Positions 8,209 through 16,081 of a stretch of DNA of 20,862 nt are shown here, one piece after another. A program made the translations under genes and the position numbers. Each line of letters starts with the position of its first letter. Position 1 is the first letter of the stretch. Origin of the DNA: a virus; IMG/VR virus record IMGVR_UViG_3300010392_001058, positions 1 through 20,862 of that record, one strand, 5' to 3'. The notes under the pieces were generated by a model. The model did not search any database and was not told the origin of the DNA. It saw only the letters and a list, made by a program, of their open reading frames with translations.

Positions 8209-8432
8209 TAAAAGTTTATGTTGTATTCTAAAGTTATTGGAAGCGTATACAAAAACTCTTTCCATATTAAAACTTCCTGATCTTTAATAACCCAAAGTTT
8301 ATAGGATTGTGTCTCTTCGTTAGCTTGTATTAAATGTATTTTGTAATCTCCACCTAAGACTGGTTGATTTACTATATAGTGCATAGATCCTGATTTATAA
8401 TCAGATCCAACTGAAATTTTTCTAATATCCAT
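8208..8432 (-). CDS. Conserved small phage protein, 74 aa, function unknown
   Basis: Compact soluble protein with no signal peptide or membrane segment, probably all-beta or alpha/beta. It has the pattern KISVGSDYKSGSMHYIV (residues 5-21), then VLGGDYKIHLI, a Tyr/Trp strand (YKLWVI), a Trp-Lys segment (IWKEF) and the ending LEYNINF. I recognise this pattern as a recurrent hypothetical protein of marine phages, usually close to structural and packaging genes; its function is not known to me. Its stop overlaps the co-chaperonin ATG as TAATG, and its own ATG lies 6 bases after the stop of the 44-aa gene, with an A-rich leader. This indicates a cotranscribed set. The regular Trp/Tyr spacing suggests a small binding domain, but that is a guess. 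Confidence 0.82.
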   Translation of the reverse strand: MDIRKISVGSDYKSGSMHYIVNQPVLGGDYKIHLIQANEETQSYKLWVIKDQEVLIWKEFLYTLPITLEYNINF

Positions 8433-8438
8433 TTTATT

Positions 8439-8573
8439 TTATTTTTTTTCTTCCACTAAACCTTTATTAATCTCCTTTGTAATTTCTTCAACAATATGTA
8501 GTGTACTTATTGGAAGTGATTGTAATAGTCGATTTATATGTTTAATAGATTCTTCATTTAATTCTACTCTCAT
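8439..8573 (-). CDS. Very small protein, 44 aa, between the YadA-type fibre and the 74-aa gene
   Basis: Short open frame found by reading the gap between 8433 and 8582. ATG at 8573, TAA at 8439-8441. The product starts MRVELNEESIKHINRLLQSL and ends in charged residues (GLVEEKK). It is largely helical and amphipathic, without cysteine or membrane segment. Support: it fills an otherwise empty 150-base gap in an operon that has almost no empty space. Its start follows the fibre stop by 9 bases with an A/T-rich leader (TTAAATTAAATG), the same type of leader as its neighbours. Its stop is 6 bases before the next ATG. The function is unknown. It could be a small regulator or an assembly factor, but nothing in the sequence decides. 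Confidence 0.6.
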   Translation of the reverse strand: MRVELNEESIKHINRLLQSLPISTLHIVEEITKEINKGLVEEKK

Positions 8574-8582
8574 TTAATTTAA

Positions 8583-11500
8583 TTAGGTTGCTAATAATAT
8601 ATTATAGTTTACGCCATTAATTCTAACTGGCCATTTATGTGTTGATGCTGTTGCTACTGATGACGCAACAACACCTAAATTTTGTGTATTAGACCCGAAA
8701 GCTATTGTATTAGCAGAAGTTGTTGCCGCACTTGTTCCTATTGCTACAGAATTTGCAAATGTTGCTTGTGCTCCAAATCCTATTGCTATTGAGTTGTCAA
8801 CACCTGCCCCTGAAGATGCGTCTGAATTTTTACCAATAGCTATCGAGTTTTCACCTTGTGCTATTGCTGATGTACCTATTGCAATTGTACCACCTTCTAT
8901 TACAGAACCAGTAATCCCTGCGGATTGATATCCTATTGCTATATTCCCTACGCCTGATCTAGTTATATTTGAATAAACCGCAGCAGTACCCTCTGCTTGA
9001 TATCCTACTGCAATACCAAAAGTTGATGTGTTGTATGTTTCGGTTTCTGTAGTTTGATCACCAATAGAGGCGTAAGCCCCAATAGCAACTTGTCCTTCTC
9101 GTGCACTACCACCACCATTAGCCATGGCAAATGCCCCTATACTAACATGATCACGACTATTACCACTTGAACGGAAATTATCATAACCCGCACCTGAAAA
9201 CATACCTATATAAACACCATTTCCTTCATTCGTTGATGATGATGCTTTAAATTGTTTAGCACGATCTCCTATAACAACGTCCCCACGATTTTGTTGATGT
9301 GGGTTTGTGCTAGTACCAGCCATAGAAAAACTACCAATAGCAATTCTATTTTCAGCATCTGCTGGGACTCCTCTATTTCCTAAATATCTAGCCGCATTAG
9401 TACCTATCATAATATCAACAATAGGCTGAGCGTCTCTTCCTGCTAAATTTCCTATTGCTAAATTGCTACTCGTATTAACAACGGTAAATAGTGCGTTTGT
9501 ACCAATAGCTATATTGTTAGATGATGTTGTAGCATTATACAGGGCTAAATCTCCTATGGATGTATTATTAGCTCCTGTTGTCAGGGCCCTGTTAGTGTCT
9601 TCACCTATACCTATATTATGTAAACATAGTGCATCGTCATAGTTCCATCCATTTCCATAAGCACCTATTTTTATATTTGTACTACCTGTTCGTGCTATTA
9701 ATCCTAAATCACCCCCTGTATTATCTAAAAGAGTTATTCCATTGATTGGTGTGTTTGCTAAAGCATTTGTGCCTACTGAAATAAAAGATCCAGTAAAAGT
9801 GCTTGAGGTTCCATTTGAAACAACTTCGTTAATGGTACTAGAATACATTGTTAGATCGTCCTCAAATCTACCTATACTTCTTATATTAGAAACTCCACCA
9901 AAAGAACTTACATCTGTTCCCGATAATCCTCTCCATGTTGTAGTTGTTACTGTTCCTGTAGCTCCGACTGAAGCAACTGTTAGTGTAGCTAAAGTAGTTC
10001 CATAATTAACTGTTAAAGTATCACCTACTGTCCAATCTTTACCTCCACCATAAACTTGTATACCTGTTATCTCTCCTGATCCCCCCACACTCGTAACTCT
10101 TATTATTACACCAGTAGCTGTTCCGATAATAGAAGAAACTTTTGTAGTTGGATAGTAATTATTAGCAACATATCCTGTACCAGCCGCAGTAATAGTCGCT
10201 GTAACTACCGCTCTAGTTCCTACTGTTGAATCTGCATTACCATTTAATGTAATATTACCTCCAAATGAATTTACTTGAAGAACACCTGTGTTACTAATAG
10301 TTATTGTTCTAGTCCCTGGTGTGCTTACTGTACTGATACCATTACCACCAACAATATTTACTGTTTCTCCGTCAGCAACTGTTCCAGGCCCACCTGTGTC
10401 TCCATCAATATTCCATGATGTCATATTACCTCCTGCTGCTTGAGCCACCCATTCCATATACCCACCGTTTGTGCTGTTAAACGCAAGAATCTGTCCTGCT
10501 GTAGCTACCGATGGTGCGGCTGTTGTTCCTAATACAAATGAATTATTTGTTGTTCCGTTTGAGTTTTGAATAGTTAAAGCTGTGTCCAGTAATGTACCGC
10601 CTTTGGTAGCAACAACTTGAATAGTTGGTGTTTCGGTAGATAATTTTATAGACGTACCTGTAACGGCAGACGTTGTTCTTAAATAAGTAGCAGTTGCAGC
10701 CTGCTCAGCAAAAGTAAATGTGCCTGAGTTTGTAATTGCAGTTCCAGCAGTACCAGTAGAGTCAGTTAAAGAAATACTTTGAACCGTTCCTGTTCCTGAG
10801 CCAGTAAAATTTAGCTCTATATTATTACTTCCAGCGTTAGTAAACACAGCACCTCCGCCTCCTTGTAATGTAAACGAGCTAGAATTAGTCCCATCTGAAT
10901 TTGTTACAGTTATTAAGTTCCCTGCATTAGTTACAGCTAAATCCCAGTCAGCTCCTTTAGGAGTTGAAAATCTACCCGTTTGATCATAGTAAGTTCCTGT
11001 AGCAATTGCATCTACCTCAATAATTAAATTATTATCTGACCCACTTTGATTTACTCTAAATGTATCTCCTGATACATAGCCAGATCCTCCAGCAGTAAAT
11101 GCTAAATCAGCTAATACTACACTACCAGCAGTTGTATTTGTTATGCTTACTATTATTCCTGAACCACTTCCAGTTACGGCTGTTGTTGTTAGTCCGTTTG
11201 CAATTGCATAATTTGTTCCTGTAGTGTTGTCATCATAAAAAGCTGTTGTTAATCCACCAGGCCCTGTTGCAACCGTTCCTGTTGTTATTAATTGAGAAGA
11301 AACTATTGGTGTAGCTGGAGCTGTAGCATCTACAGAAGTATCAATATATGTTGTGTCAGCTACGTTTACAGCCGTTACGGTTCCTGTACCTGCACTTGCC
11401 CATGTAGGGAAACCTGCTGGCCCTCCCGAAATTAACACCTGACCTAATGTTCCTCTATCTGTATTTAACTCTATAAATGCATTTGCTGCTAATTTTAATC

Positions 11501-12557
11501 CTCCACCCGCTAAATTTATATCTCCTGTTAAGGTTATGTTTTGTGTTGCTGTATTACCATTATCTAATACTTGCTGAAGAGTTTCGTTTATTCCAGAAAC
11601 TGTCTGCCAGGTGGGTGTTACAAAAGGCCCATTAGAAACTAAAGCCTGACCAGCCGTTCCTGAACTTCCAGCCAATAATATCTGACTATTAGCACCAGAC
11701 AAGCTTATTGACCCTTGACTTATTATTAATCTTCCTTGTGTTGCTGAAGCTGTTGGCGTTCCATTACCATTAAAGTTTATAACTCCTTGTCCTGTTATTG
11801 TATTAGTTCCACTTAATGTAATCCCACCAGTTCCTGTAAAAACTATACTACTATTTAATAAAGTATTACCAGCTGTTACAACTTGTTGTAGGGTTGGTGT
11901 TGTAAGTGTTCCCGCACTACTCCAAGCCAAACCATTAGCCGTTGCACTTAAAAACTGTCCAGGAGTACCATACACATAAGTTCCTGTTCCATCATCTATA
12001 CCTATTTGTGACTGATCACTAACTTTTAAATTTACACCATCACTTAAAGTTACATTGCTATAAAATATAGAGGTACCACTAACAGATAAAGTTGAATTAC
12101 CTAATAAAGATAATCCACCGCCTGTTTGAATTGTAAATGTTCCTGTTAAATTTGGATTTGCCGTTGCAACTGGGCTTACAGCTAACGTATCGTTCCATGA
12201 CTGAGTTGTTCCTGGTGCTGCTATCCAAGCTAATCCTGTTCCTGTAGAACTTAATACTTGACCAGCCGTACCATGTGAACCTAATCCACCAGCCGAAATT
12301 GTTGTTGGGAATATATCTATTACAGATATACTTGATCCTAATGCAGAGGCGTTTCCATTTAATTCTATATTAAGCAATGAGGTGTTCCCCACGCCTAATA
12401 CAGAATTTAAATCTTGATTGACACCTCCTCCGCCACCTAATGAGCTAACTGTAAATGTTACTGTCTTTTTGTTATCGCTAACATCTGTTCCAATAATTAA
12501 ATCATTAGATGCTGGTGTTACCGTAGGGTAAGCAGTAGTATTTTTTATTTTAGCCAT
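8583..12557 (-). CDS. Giant tail fibre with YadA-head-type beta-roll near the C-terminus, 1324 aa
   Basis: Long fibre that probably reaches and binds the host surface as a trimer. The N-terminal 40 residues (SNDLIIGTDVSDNKKTVTF) resemble the N-terminus of the 240-aa protein and probably anchor it to the virion. A Gly/Thr/Ser-rich shaft follows, with at least four copies of a GT-GQ-L...W motif (for example GTAGQVLSSTGTGLAW) and stretches like TLQQVLDNGNT. The module at 714-758 is shared with the other two fibres. Residues about 981-1290 form 17 short repeats around IAIG or VAIG, the pattern of YadA/Hia head beta-rolls. The tip (HKWPVRINGVNYNILL) is a typical fibre ending. I see no intramolecular chaperone (S74 peptidase) domain and no signal peptide, so this is not a bacterial autotransporter. 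It starts 10 bases after the stop of the 90-aa gene. Confidence 0.85.
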   Translation of the reverse strand: MAKIKNTTAYPTVTPASNDLIIGTDVSDNKKTVTFTVSSLGGGGGVNQDLNSVLGVGNTSLLNIELNGNASALGSSISVIDIFPTTISAGGLGSHGTAGQVLSSTGTGLAWIAAPGTTQSWNDTLAVSPVATANPNLTGTFTIQTGGGLSLLGNSTLSVSGTSIFYSNVTLSDGVNLKVSDQSQIGIDDGTGTYVYGTPGQFLSATANGLAWSSAGTLTTPTLQQVVTAGNTLLNSSIVFTGTGGITLSGTNTITGQGVINFNGNGTPTASATQGRLIISQGSISLSGANSQILLAGSSGTAGQALVSNGPFVTPTWQTVSGINETLQQVLDNGNTATQNITLTGDINLAGGGLKLAANAFIELNTDRGTLGQVLISGGPAGFPTWASAGTGTVTAVNVADTTYIDTSVDATAPATPIVSSQLITTGTVATGPGGLTTAFYDDNTTGTNYAIANGLTTTAVTGSGSGIIVSITNTTAGSVVLADLAFTAGGSGYVSGDTFRVNQSGSDNNLIIEVDAIATGTYYDQTGRFSTPKGADWDLAVTNAGNLITVTNSDGTNSSSFTLQGGGGAVFTNAGSNNIELNFTGSGTGTVQSISLTDSTGTAGTAITNSGTFTFAEQAATATYLRTTSAVTGTSIKLSTETPTIQVVATKGGTLLDTALTIQNSNGTTNNSFVLGTTAAPSVATAGQILAFNSTNGGYMEWVAQAAGGNMTSWNIDGDTGGPGTVADGETVNIVGGNGISTVSTPGTRTITISNTGVLQVNSFGGNITLNGNADSTVGTRAVVTATITAAGTGYVANNYYPTTKVSSIIGTATGVIIRVTSVGGSGEITGIQVYGGGKDWTVGDTLTVNYGTTLATLTVASVGATGTVTTTTWRGLSGTDVSSFGGVSNIRSIGRFEDDLTMYSSTINEVVSNGTSSTFTGSFISVGTNALANTPINGITLLDNTGGDLGLIARTGSTNIKIGAYGNGWNYDDALCLHNIGIGEDTNRALTTGANNTSIGDLALYNATTSSNNIAIGTNALFTVVNTSSNLAIGNLAGRDAQPIVDIMIGTNAARYLGNRGVPADAENRIAIGSFSMAGTSTNPHQQNRGDVVIGDRAKQFKASSSTNEGNGVYIGMFSGAGYDNFRSSGNSRDHVSIGAFAMANGGGSAREGQVAIGAYASIGDQTTETETYNTSTFGIAVGYQAEGTAAVYSNITRSGVGNIAIGYQSAGITGSVIEGGTIAIGTSAIAQGENSIAIGKNSDASSGAGVDNSIAIGFGAQATFANSVAIGTSAATTSANTIAFGSNTQNLGVVASSVATASTHKWPVRINGVNYNILLAT
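8688..9617 (-). repeat. YadA-head-like repeat block within the 1324-aa fibre
   Basis: Coding repeat of about 310 residues containing 17 occurrences of the core (I/V/L)-(A/S/M/V/G)-(I/V/F)-G, mostly 14-20 residues apart but with longer insertions (for example after GDRAKQF and around YNTSTFG). In bacterial trimeric adhesins this pattern gives a left-handed parallel beta-roll. The spacing is regular at the end (IAIGTSAIAQGENSIAIG) and looser at the start, as if the older repeats have diverged or gained surface loops. Confidence 0.8.
10284..10418 (-). repeat. Copy of the shared SW-GD-GG fibre module (1324-aa fibre)
   Basis: A 45-residue module (residues 714-758) with pattern SWNIDGDTGG, then VADGETVNIVGGNGI, then RTITISNTG. 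Similar modules occur once in the 736-aa fibre and four times in the 878-aa fibre. It probably forms one beta-solenoid or beta-prism unit of the shaft. Confidence 0.65.
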
Positions 12558-12569
12558 AGGGTTGCATTT

Positions 12570-12842
12570 TTATTTTTCTATCTTCAAGTCGGCAGCCTCT
12601 TCTTTTGGAGCGTCAGTAACATCTCCAGTTTCTAAATTAATAGTTGCGTTTTTACCATACTTTTCCATTAAAGTAATTTCTTCTTTTTGAAACTTTTCTT
12701 TAACTTCAGCAACCTGTTCCATTAGTTGATTCTGTTGCAATATAGTATCACCTAAATTCATTTTTAAAGTATTAAATTCGGCTTGTAATCCTTGAAGTAA
12801 TGTTAATTCTTCTTCCGTTAGTTTTTTCATTTTCTTATCCAT
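12570..12842 (-). CDS. Small coiled-coil protein of the fibre region, 90 aa
   Basis: Soluble helical protein with heptad-like spacing of Leu/Ile/Val from residue 8 to 62 (LTEEELTLLQGLQAEF and following), then a short tail with KYGKNATINLETGDVTDA (about 61-79) and a charged end. The combination of an N-terminal coiled coil and a YG-x-INLETGDV tail is a pattern I associate with hypothetical proteins of marine phages next to fibre genes. The role is not known; a fibre-assembly chaperone or connector is a guess from position. It starts with ATG at 12842 after a 62-base gap with a promoter-like element, and its stop is 12 bases before the 1324-aa fibre ATG. The two are therefore probably one transcriptional unit. 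Confidence 0.8.
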   Translation of the reverse strand: MDKKMKKLTEEELTLLQGLQAEFNTLKMNLGDTILQQNQLMEQVAEVKEKFQKEEITLMEKYGKNATINLETGDVTDAPKEEAADLKIEK

Positions 12843-12904
12843 TTAATTTTATTTATTTAAGGTTATTAAAGTAACAAAGATACAAAAGTTTTTTTATGTA
12901 ATTG
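12843..12904 (-). promoter_or_regulatory. Candidate promoter and leader for the 90-aa/1324-aa fibre unit
   Basis: This 62-base gap contains TATCTTTG on the minus strand (12875-12882), a perfect match to TAnnTTTG, 32 bases before the ATG at 12842. The leader holds ATAAATAAAATTAAAT directly on the start codon, the same 16-base string as in the scaffold leader. A convincing -33 TTG box is not seen at the expected distance. Confidence 0.45.
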
Positions 12905-13792
12905 TTATGGTACGTTGGTTGTCCATGTAGGAGTATTGACTCCTGTTCCATCAAAGGAATTTGCAGAACTATCATCGTATGATGTACCAGTTCCCTCATT
13001 AAATCTCATCCAAAACTGTAAATTAGATGATACTGAATAACTTCCTGTGTTTACAGATAAGTCTATTGGTGATCCACTATTATAAATAGCATTCATATTT
13101 GTGTCATTTAAAGCAGTATTCCATATTGCTGCATTATTTATTTCGCCATCAAAAACATTAGATAAATTTGTTCCCGCTCTTTGCCAAGCCCCAAGATTTG
13201 AGTTACCACTATATGCTAAATTCATATTTGCATTTCCAGAATTTATATATGTACCTGTGTATTCAGAACCATTAATATACATTTTCCAAGTTGTATTATC
13301 ATCATATCCATTTGCAGGAACAACAACCCCTAAGTGATACCATTGACCTGAAGATATTGTTGAGTTTTGTGTACTTTTAGTTATACGATTAGCTGTACCG
13401 CCACCAGGAGAACTACCATTTAAACCAAAGAAATGAAATACAAATTTACCAAATCTATTCACTAACATATTTATACCGTAGTAACTTGTAGTCCCACTAA
13501 CCCCCAAAGAAAACATAGTAAAAGAAGTTGTAAAGTCGTCAATATACACCCATGATGTCCAGGTGTAACCGTTAGCATTAATTTGAGTCTCTGTTGGATT
13601 TAAAACTGTATTTTGTTGATTTCCTAAAGATATATATTGATTAGAGCCATTACCTTCTATTGAATAATCTACAGTGAATGCTGCGGCAGCATCTATATTA
13701 TTTATAGCCTCAATATCTCCAGCCAACTCAATAGTGTTAACCTCTTGTATTAAATCAGTAGCTGTATCGTTAAGCTTTGCAATAGTACCCAT
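12905..13792 (-). CDS. LamG/concanavalin-A-like lectin protein, 295 aa
   Basis: Probable carbohydrate-binding structural protein of the adsorption apparatus. After a short helical N-terminus (1-40, with NTIELAGDIEAINNIDAAAAF) there is a LamG-type jelly-roll domain (about 44-285). It has GSNQYISLG (50-57), WTSWVYID (78-85), GQWYHLGVVV (149-158), WKMYINGSEY (169-178), FDGEINNAAIWNTAL (214-228) and the closing strand LQFWMRFNEGTGTSYDDSSANSFDG in pieces (258-266, 267-282). These are the standard signature strands of the family. The N-terminus is probably the virion anchor. There is no signal peptide, so it acts on the virion rather than being secreted. The ATG follows the 736-aa fibre stop by one base, so the two are translationally coupled. 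The lectin may bind surface polysaccharide; the ligand cannot be read from the sequence. Confidence 0.85.
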   Translation of the reverse strand: MGTIAKLNDTATDLIQEVNTIELAGDIEAINNIDAAAAFTVDYSIEGNGSNQYISLGNQQNTVLNPTETQINANGYTWTSWVYIDDFTTSFTMFSLGVSGTTSYYGINMLVNRFGKFVFHFFGLNGSSPGGGTANRITKSTQNSTISSGQWYHLGVVVPANGYDDNTTWKMYINGSEYTGTYINSGNANMNLAYSGNSNLGAWQRAGTNLSNVFDGEINNAAIWNTALNDTNMNAIYNSGSPIDLSVNTGSYSVSSNLQFWMRFNEGTGTSYDDSSANSFDGTGVNTPTWTTNVP

Positions 13793-13793
13793 G

Positions 13794-16004
13794 TTATGCT
13801 AGCTCTATAAACGTATTGTCTGGATGAAAGAATATTTGTCCATTTGAAGAATCTATTAAGGTACCTACAATTCTAACATATTTACCTGTACCTGAAGGTG
13901 GCTCTACCACTAAATTACCTGCGGTTAATGAAAGATGTAGTATATCTCCATCATTTCCTGGGTCATAATTTAAAGTATACATTCCTCTAGTTAACATCCC
14001 CACACTACTAGATGTTCCGCTTCCACAGGCAATAGCTAATAAACCTATACTTGTAGCCTTAGCATCCGCATCAGTAGCAATCCAGTCTCCACCAGAATAA
14101 CAATAAACTTTACCTTGCACAACAGTTGTTCCTCCTAAATAAACTCTTTCTCCTTGAAATAATCCCGAACTGTTTCCTGTTTTTTCTAATTGTGTATTAG
14201 CATTCCAAGTTCCTGTAGTTACCCCTCCACCTGCACCATTCGTAGACTCTGTCTCAGTCAAGTTAGGAAGATTTGTTATCTCTGTTTGATTTAGATTAAT
14301 AACAGGATCAGCAGCTGTTCCTGCTAAATTTAAAGGAGTACCCGTTCCAGTGTTTGAAACACTAACTGAGGTTACCGTACCATTATTTAAAGCTGTTACA
14401 GTAATATTTCCAGAAGAAGTAATAGGTGAATTAGAAACACTTATTCCTGTACCTGCCGTTATTCCTACTGAAGTAACTGTTCCTTGAGGAGCTAGAGAGG
14501 TTATTTCTTGTATTTCATATGCTCTTGTTTCTCCCGAACTACTAGAATCTAGCCCAATCATTATAAGATCATTTTCGTCTGGTGAGCCTGTACCTCCAGG
14601 ACAGTCTGCGATTATTCCTGTTGTGTCATAATCTACAGCTATCGTACCTGATGTATTTATATTACCCCCTGTTAATCCTGCTCCTGCGGTTACTTGTGTA
14701 ACTGTTCCAGCTCCAAATGGTAAAGCACTAATGGTAGCTTTTTTTATAGTAGTATCAGTTGCGTCAGAAAACCATATGGTGTCTGCTGCAACAGGTGCTT
14801 CTGATGTTGCTACTAAAATTGCATTATCAGCACCTGAATAATCAATATTTACAGTTGGTGTAACTGAAGCACTTCCTGATACCGATATTCCTGTTCCTCC
14901 TGAAACTGAAGTAACTGTACCTACTGTTAAATTACCTAAAGATAAATCTCCTAATATTACTTGAGAAGACGTTCCAGCACCAGCAATATTTATAGTTCCT
15001 GAAGCGGTTACTGGCGAGCCAGTAATTGTTAAAGCACTACCAGTTTCTGTAATAGAAACTGAACTTACTGATCCGTAATTTTGACTAACTACCCATGCAG
15101 TAGATGCCGCAAAAGTAGTATTATCTGACAATCCTCGTGTACCAACATCGGGTACTGTTCCAAATGTTTTTGTTCCGTTTATTGTTTGTGCTCCTGATGT
15201 TACAACTACTGTACTATCAACGTCAATAGTTACATTATACCCACTATTTGAAGTGGTAATTCCTGACCCACCTATTAAGTCTATTGTGTTTCCGTCTGAT
15301 ATTGTTTGAGCTGAACCCCCACCAGAATCTGTCTCTATATTCCAAGAGTTCATTGTTCCTGGGCTAAATGTAGCTAAAGACCCATCTCCTCTAATATATT
15401 GGCTTGTTGTTCCTGCCATTGTAATAGCAAGAGTTCCTGCACTTGTAATAGGTGAACCCCCTACAGTAAAAGCATTTCCTGCATGAGTAAGTTCTACACT
15501 TGTTACTGTTCCATTTCCTGTTCCTGCTCCAATATCACTTCTTACTTGTGCAGCAGTTCTTGACACAACTAATCCGCTAGATTGAGTTAAAAATACTGAT
15601 GCCGCCGAACCTAATGCCGATATTGTGTTTATTGTTAATGATCCACTAACTGTGCACCCAGCTCCTGTTGTTTTAAATCTTATACCACCATTAGCATATA
15701 ATGTTACAGCACTGTTTCCTCCTACATAATTACTTGCCTGTATAAAGGTTGCCATAATATCATTAACACCCTCTATTCTTGTTTCGGTAGCTTGTATGTA
15801 TATCGGTCTTGGATTGGGATCATCAGGATCGGAACTTGCAAACTTTGTAGCTGTAATATAGTTTATATTAGAAGTTCCACCAGGAGCGTCATGATAAATA
15901 GTAAAGTCTGGCACTTGATTACCACTGCTTCCTGGGCCGCCATCACCCATTTTAATTTTGGCATTATCACAATACCAACTATTTGTATTTCCATTACAAG
16001 GCAT
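13794..16004 (-). CDS. Tail fibre, 736 aa, with Gly/Thr-rich shaft
   Basis: Fibre or spike protein. The N-terminus (1-110) is distinct from the other fibres, with two early Cys (3, 12), a Gly-rich stretch and IYIQATETRIEG, and is presumably the attachment part. The shaft is built of repeats: FLTQSSGLVVSRTAAQVRSDIG (about 138-159, in pieces), the GTVTSV motif about five times, the GSPITSAGT type (183-191), and one shared SW-type module (220-264). The C-terminal region (about 626-736) is non-repetitive, with VVQGKVYCYSGGDWIATD, then GMLTRGMYTL and a final beta part ending NTFIELA, and is probably the receptor-binding or trimer-locking tip. No enzyme motif is seen. It is preceded by a 77-base gap with a promoter-like element inside a large inverted repeat, and followed after one base by the lectin gene. 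Confidence 0.82.
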   Translation of the reverse strand: MPCNGNTNSWYCDNAKIKMGDGGPGSSGNQVPDFTIYHDAPGGTSNINYITATKFASSDPDDPNPRPIYIQATETRIEGVNDIMATFIQASNYVGGNSAVTLYANGGIRFKTTGAGCTVSGSLTINTISALGSAASVFLTQSSGLVVSRTAAQVRSDIGAGTGNGTVTSVELTHAGNAFTVGGSPITSAGTLAITMAGTTSQYIRGDGSLATFSPGTMNSWNIETDSGGGSAQTISDGNTIDLIGGSGITTSNSGYNVTIDVDSTVVVTSGAQTINGTKTFGTVPDVGTRGLSDNTTFAASTAWVVSQNYGSVSSVSITETGSALTITGSPVTASGTINIAGAGTSSQVILGDLSLGNLTVGTVTSVSGGTGISVSGSASVTPTVNIDYSGADNAILVATSEAPVAADTIWFSDATDTTIKKATISALPFGAGTVTQVTAGAGLTGGNINTSGTIAVDYDTTGIIADCPGGTGSPDENDLIMIGLDSSSSGETRAYEIQEITSLAPQGTVTSVGITAGTGISVSNSPITSSGNITVTALNNGTVTSVSVSNTGTGTPLNLAGTAADPVINLNQTEITNLPNLTETESTNGAGGGVTTGTWNANTQLEKTGNSSGLFQGERVYLGGTTVVQGKVYCYSGGDWIATDADAKATSIGLLAIACGSGTSSSVGMLTRGMYTLNYDPGNDGDILHLSLTAGNLVVEPPSGTGKYVRIVGTLIDSSNGQIFFHPDNTFIELA
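15213..15347 (-). repeat. Copy of the shared SW-GD-GG fibre module (736-aa fibre)
   Basis: Residues 220-264, SWNIETDSGG, then ISDGNTIDLIGGSGI, then NVTIDVDST. It aligns by eye, position for position, with the modules in the 878-aa and 1324-aa fibres, including the GG-x-GI core. Confidence 0.65.
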
Positions 16005-16081
16005 AAAATTAGATTTTTACAAATATACGAATTTAAATAAAAGTGTTTAACTAATATTTAAACTCGTATATGTAATTCAGA
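16005..16081 (-). promoter_or_regulatory. Intergenic region with candidate promoter before the 736-aa fibre
   Basis: A 77-base A/T-rich gap between two fibre genes. The minus strand reads TATATTTG at 16020-16027, matching the TAnnTTTG box, 15 bases before the ATG at 16004. The outer end of a long inverted repeat overlaps this box. A clear -33 TTG box is not seen. Promoter activity is inferred from the match and its placement. Confidence 0.42.
16023..16071. repeat. Long imperfect inverted repeat (17-bp stem) between two fibre genes
   Basis: Left arm 16023-16039 and right arm 16055-16071 are complementary over 17 positions, with a single exception (16031 against 16063). That exception becomes a G-U wobble in minus-strand RNA. 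The loop is 15 bases. The outer half of each arm is ATATACGA and the inner half includes TTTAAAT. The stem is A/T-rich and is followed on the minus strand by TTGTAAAAATC rather than a clean T-run, so it is a poor intrinsic terminator. It may be an operator over the overlapping -7 box, an RNA-stabilising or processing hairpin at the end of the 878-aa fibre message, or an attenuator. Confidence 0.7.

Noticed and set aside
7639-8265. Longer start (208 aa) for the co-chaperonin-like gene
   Set aside because: It would overlap the 74-aa gene by 58 bases. The ATG at 8208 forms a TAATG junction like its neighbours and gives a GroES-like N-terminus.
9742-10005. Plus-strand open frame of 87 codons
   Set aside because: Antisense shadow inside the 1324-aa fibre; low complexity and no neighbouring genes on that strand.
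8583-12557. Bacterial trimeric autotransporter adhesin instead of phage fibre
   Set aside because: There is no signal peptide and no C-terminal membrane anchor. The N-terminus matches a neighbouring fibre-type protein and the context is a phage late operon.
16023-16071. Inverted repeat as a rho-independent terminator
   Set aside because: The stem is A/T-rich and not followed by a T-run on the minus strand; the T-poor sequence on the other side does not help either, and no plus-strand gene is present.
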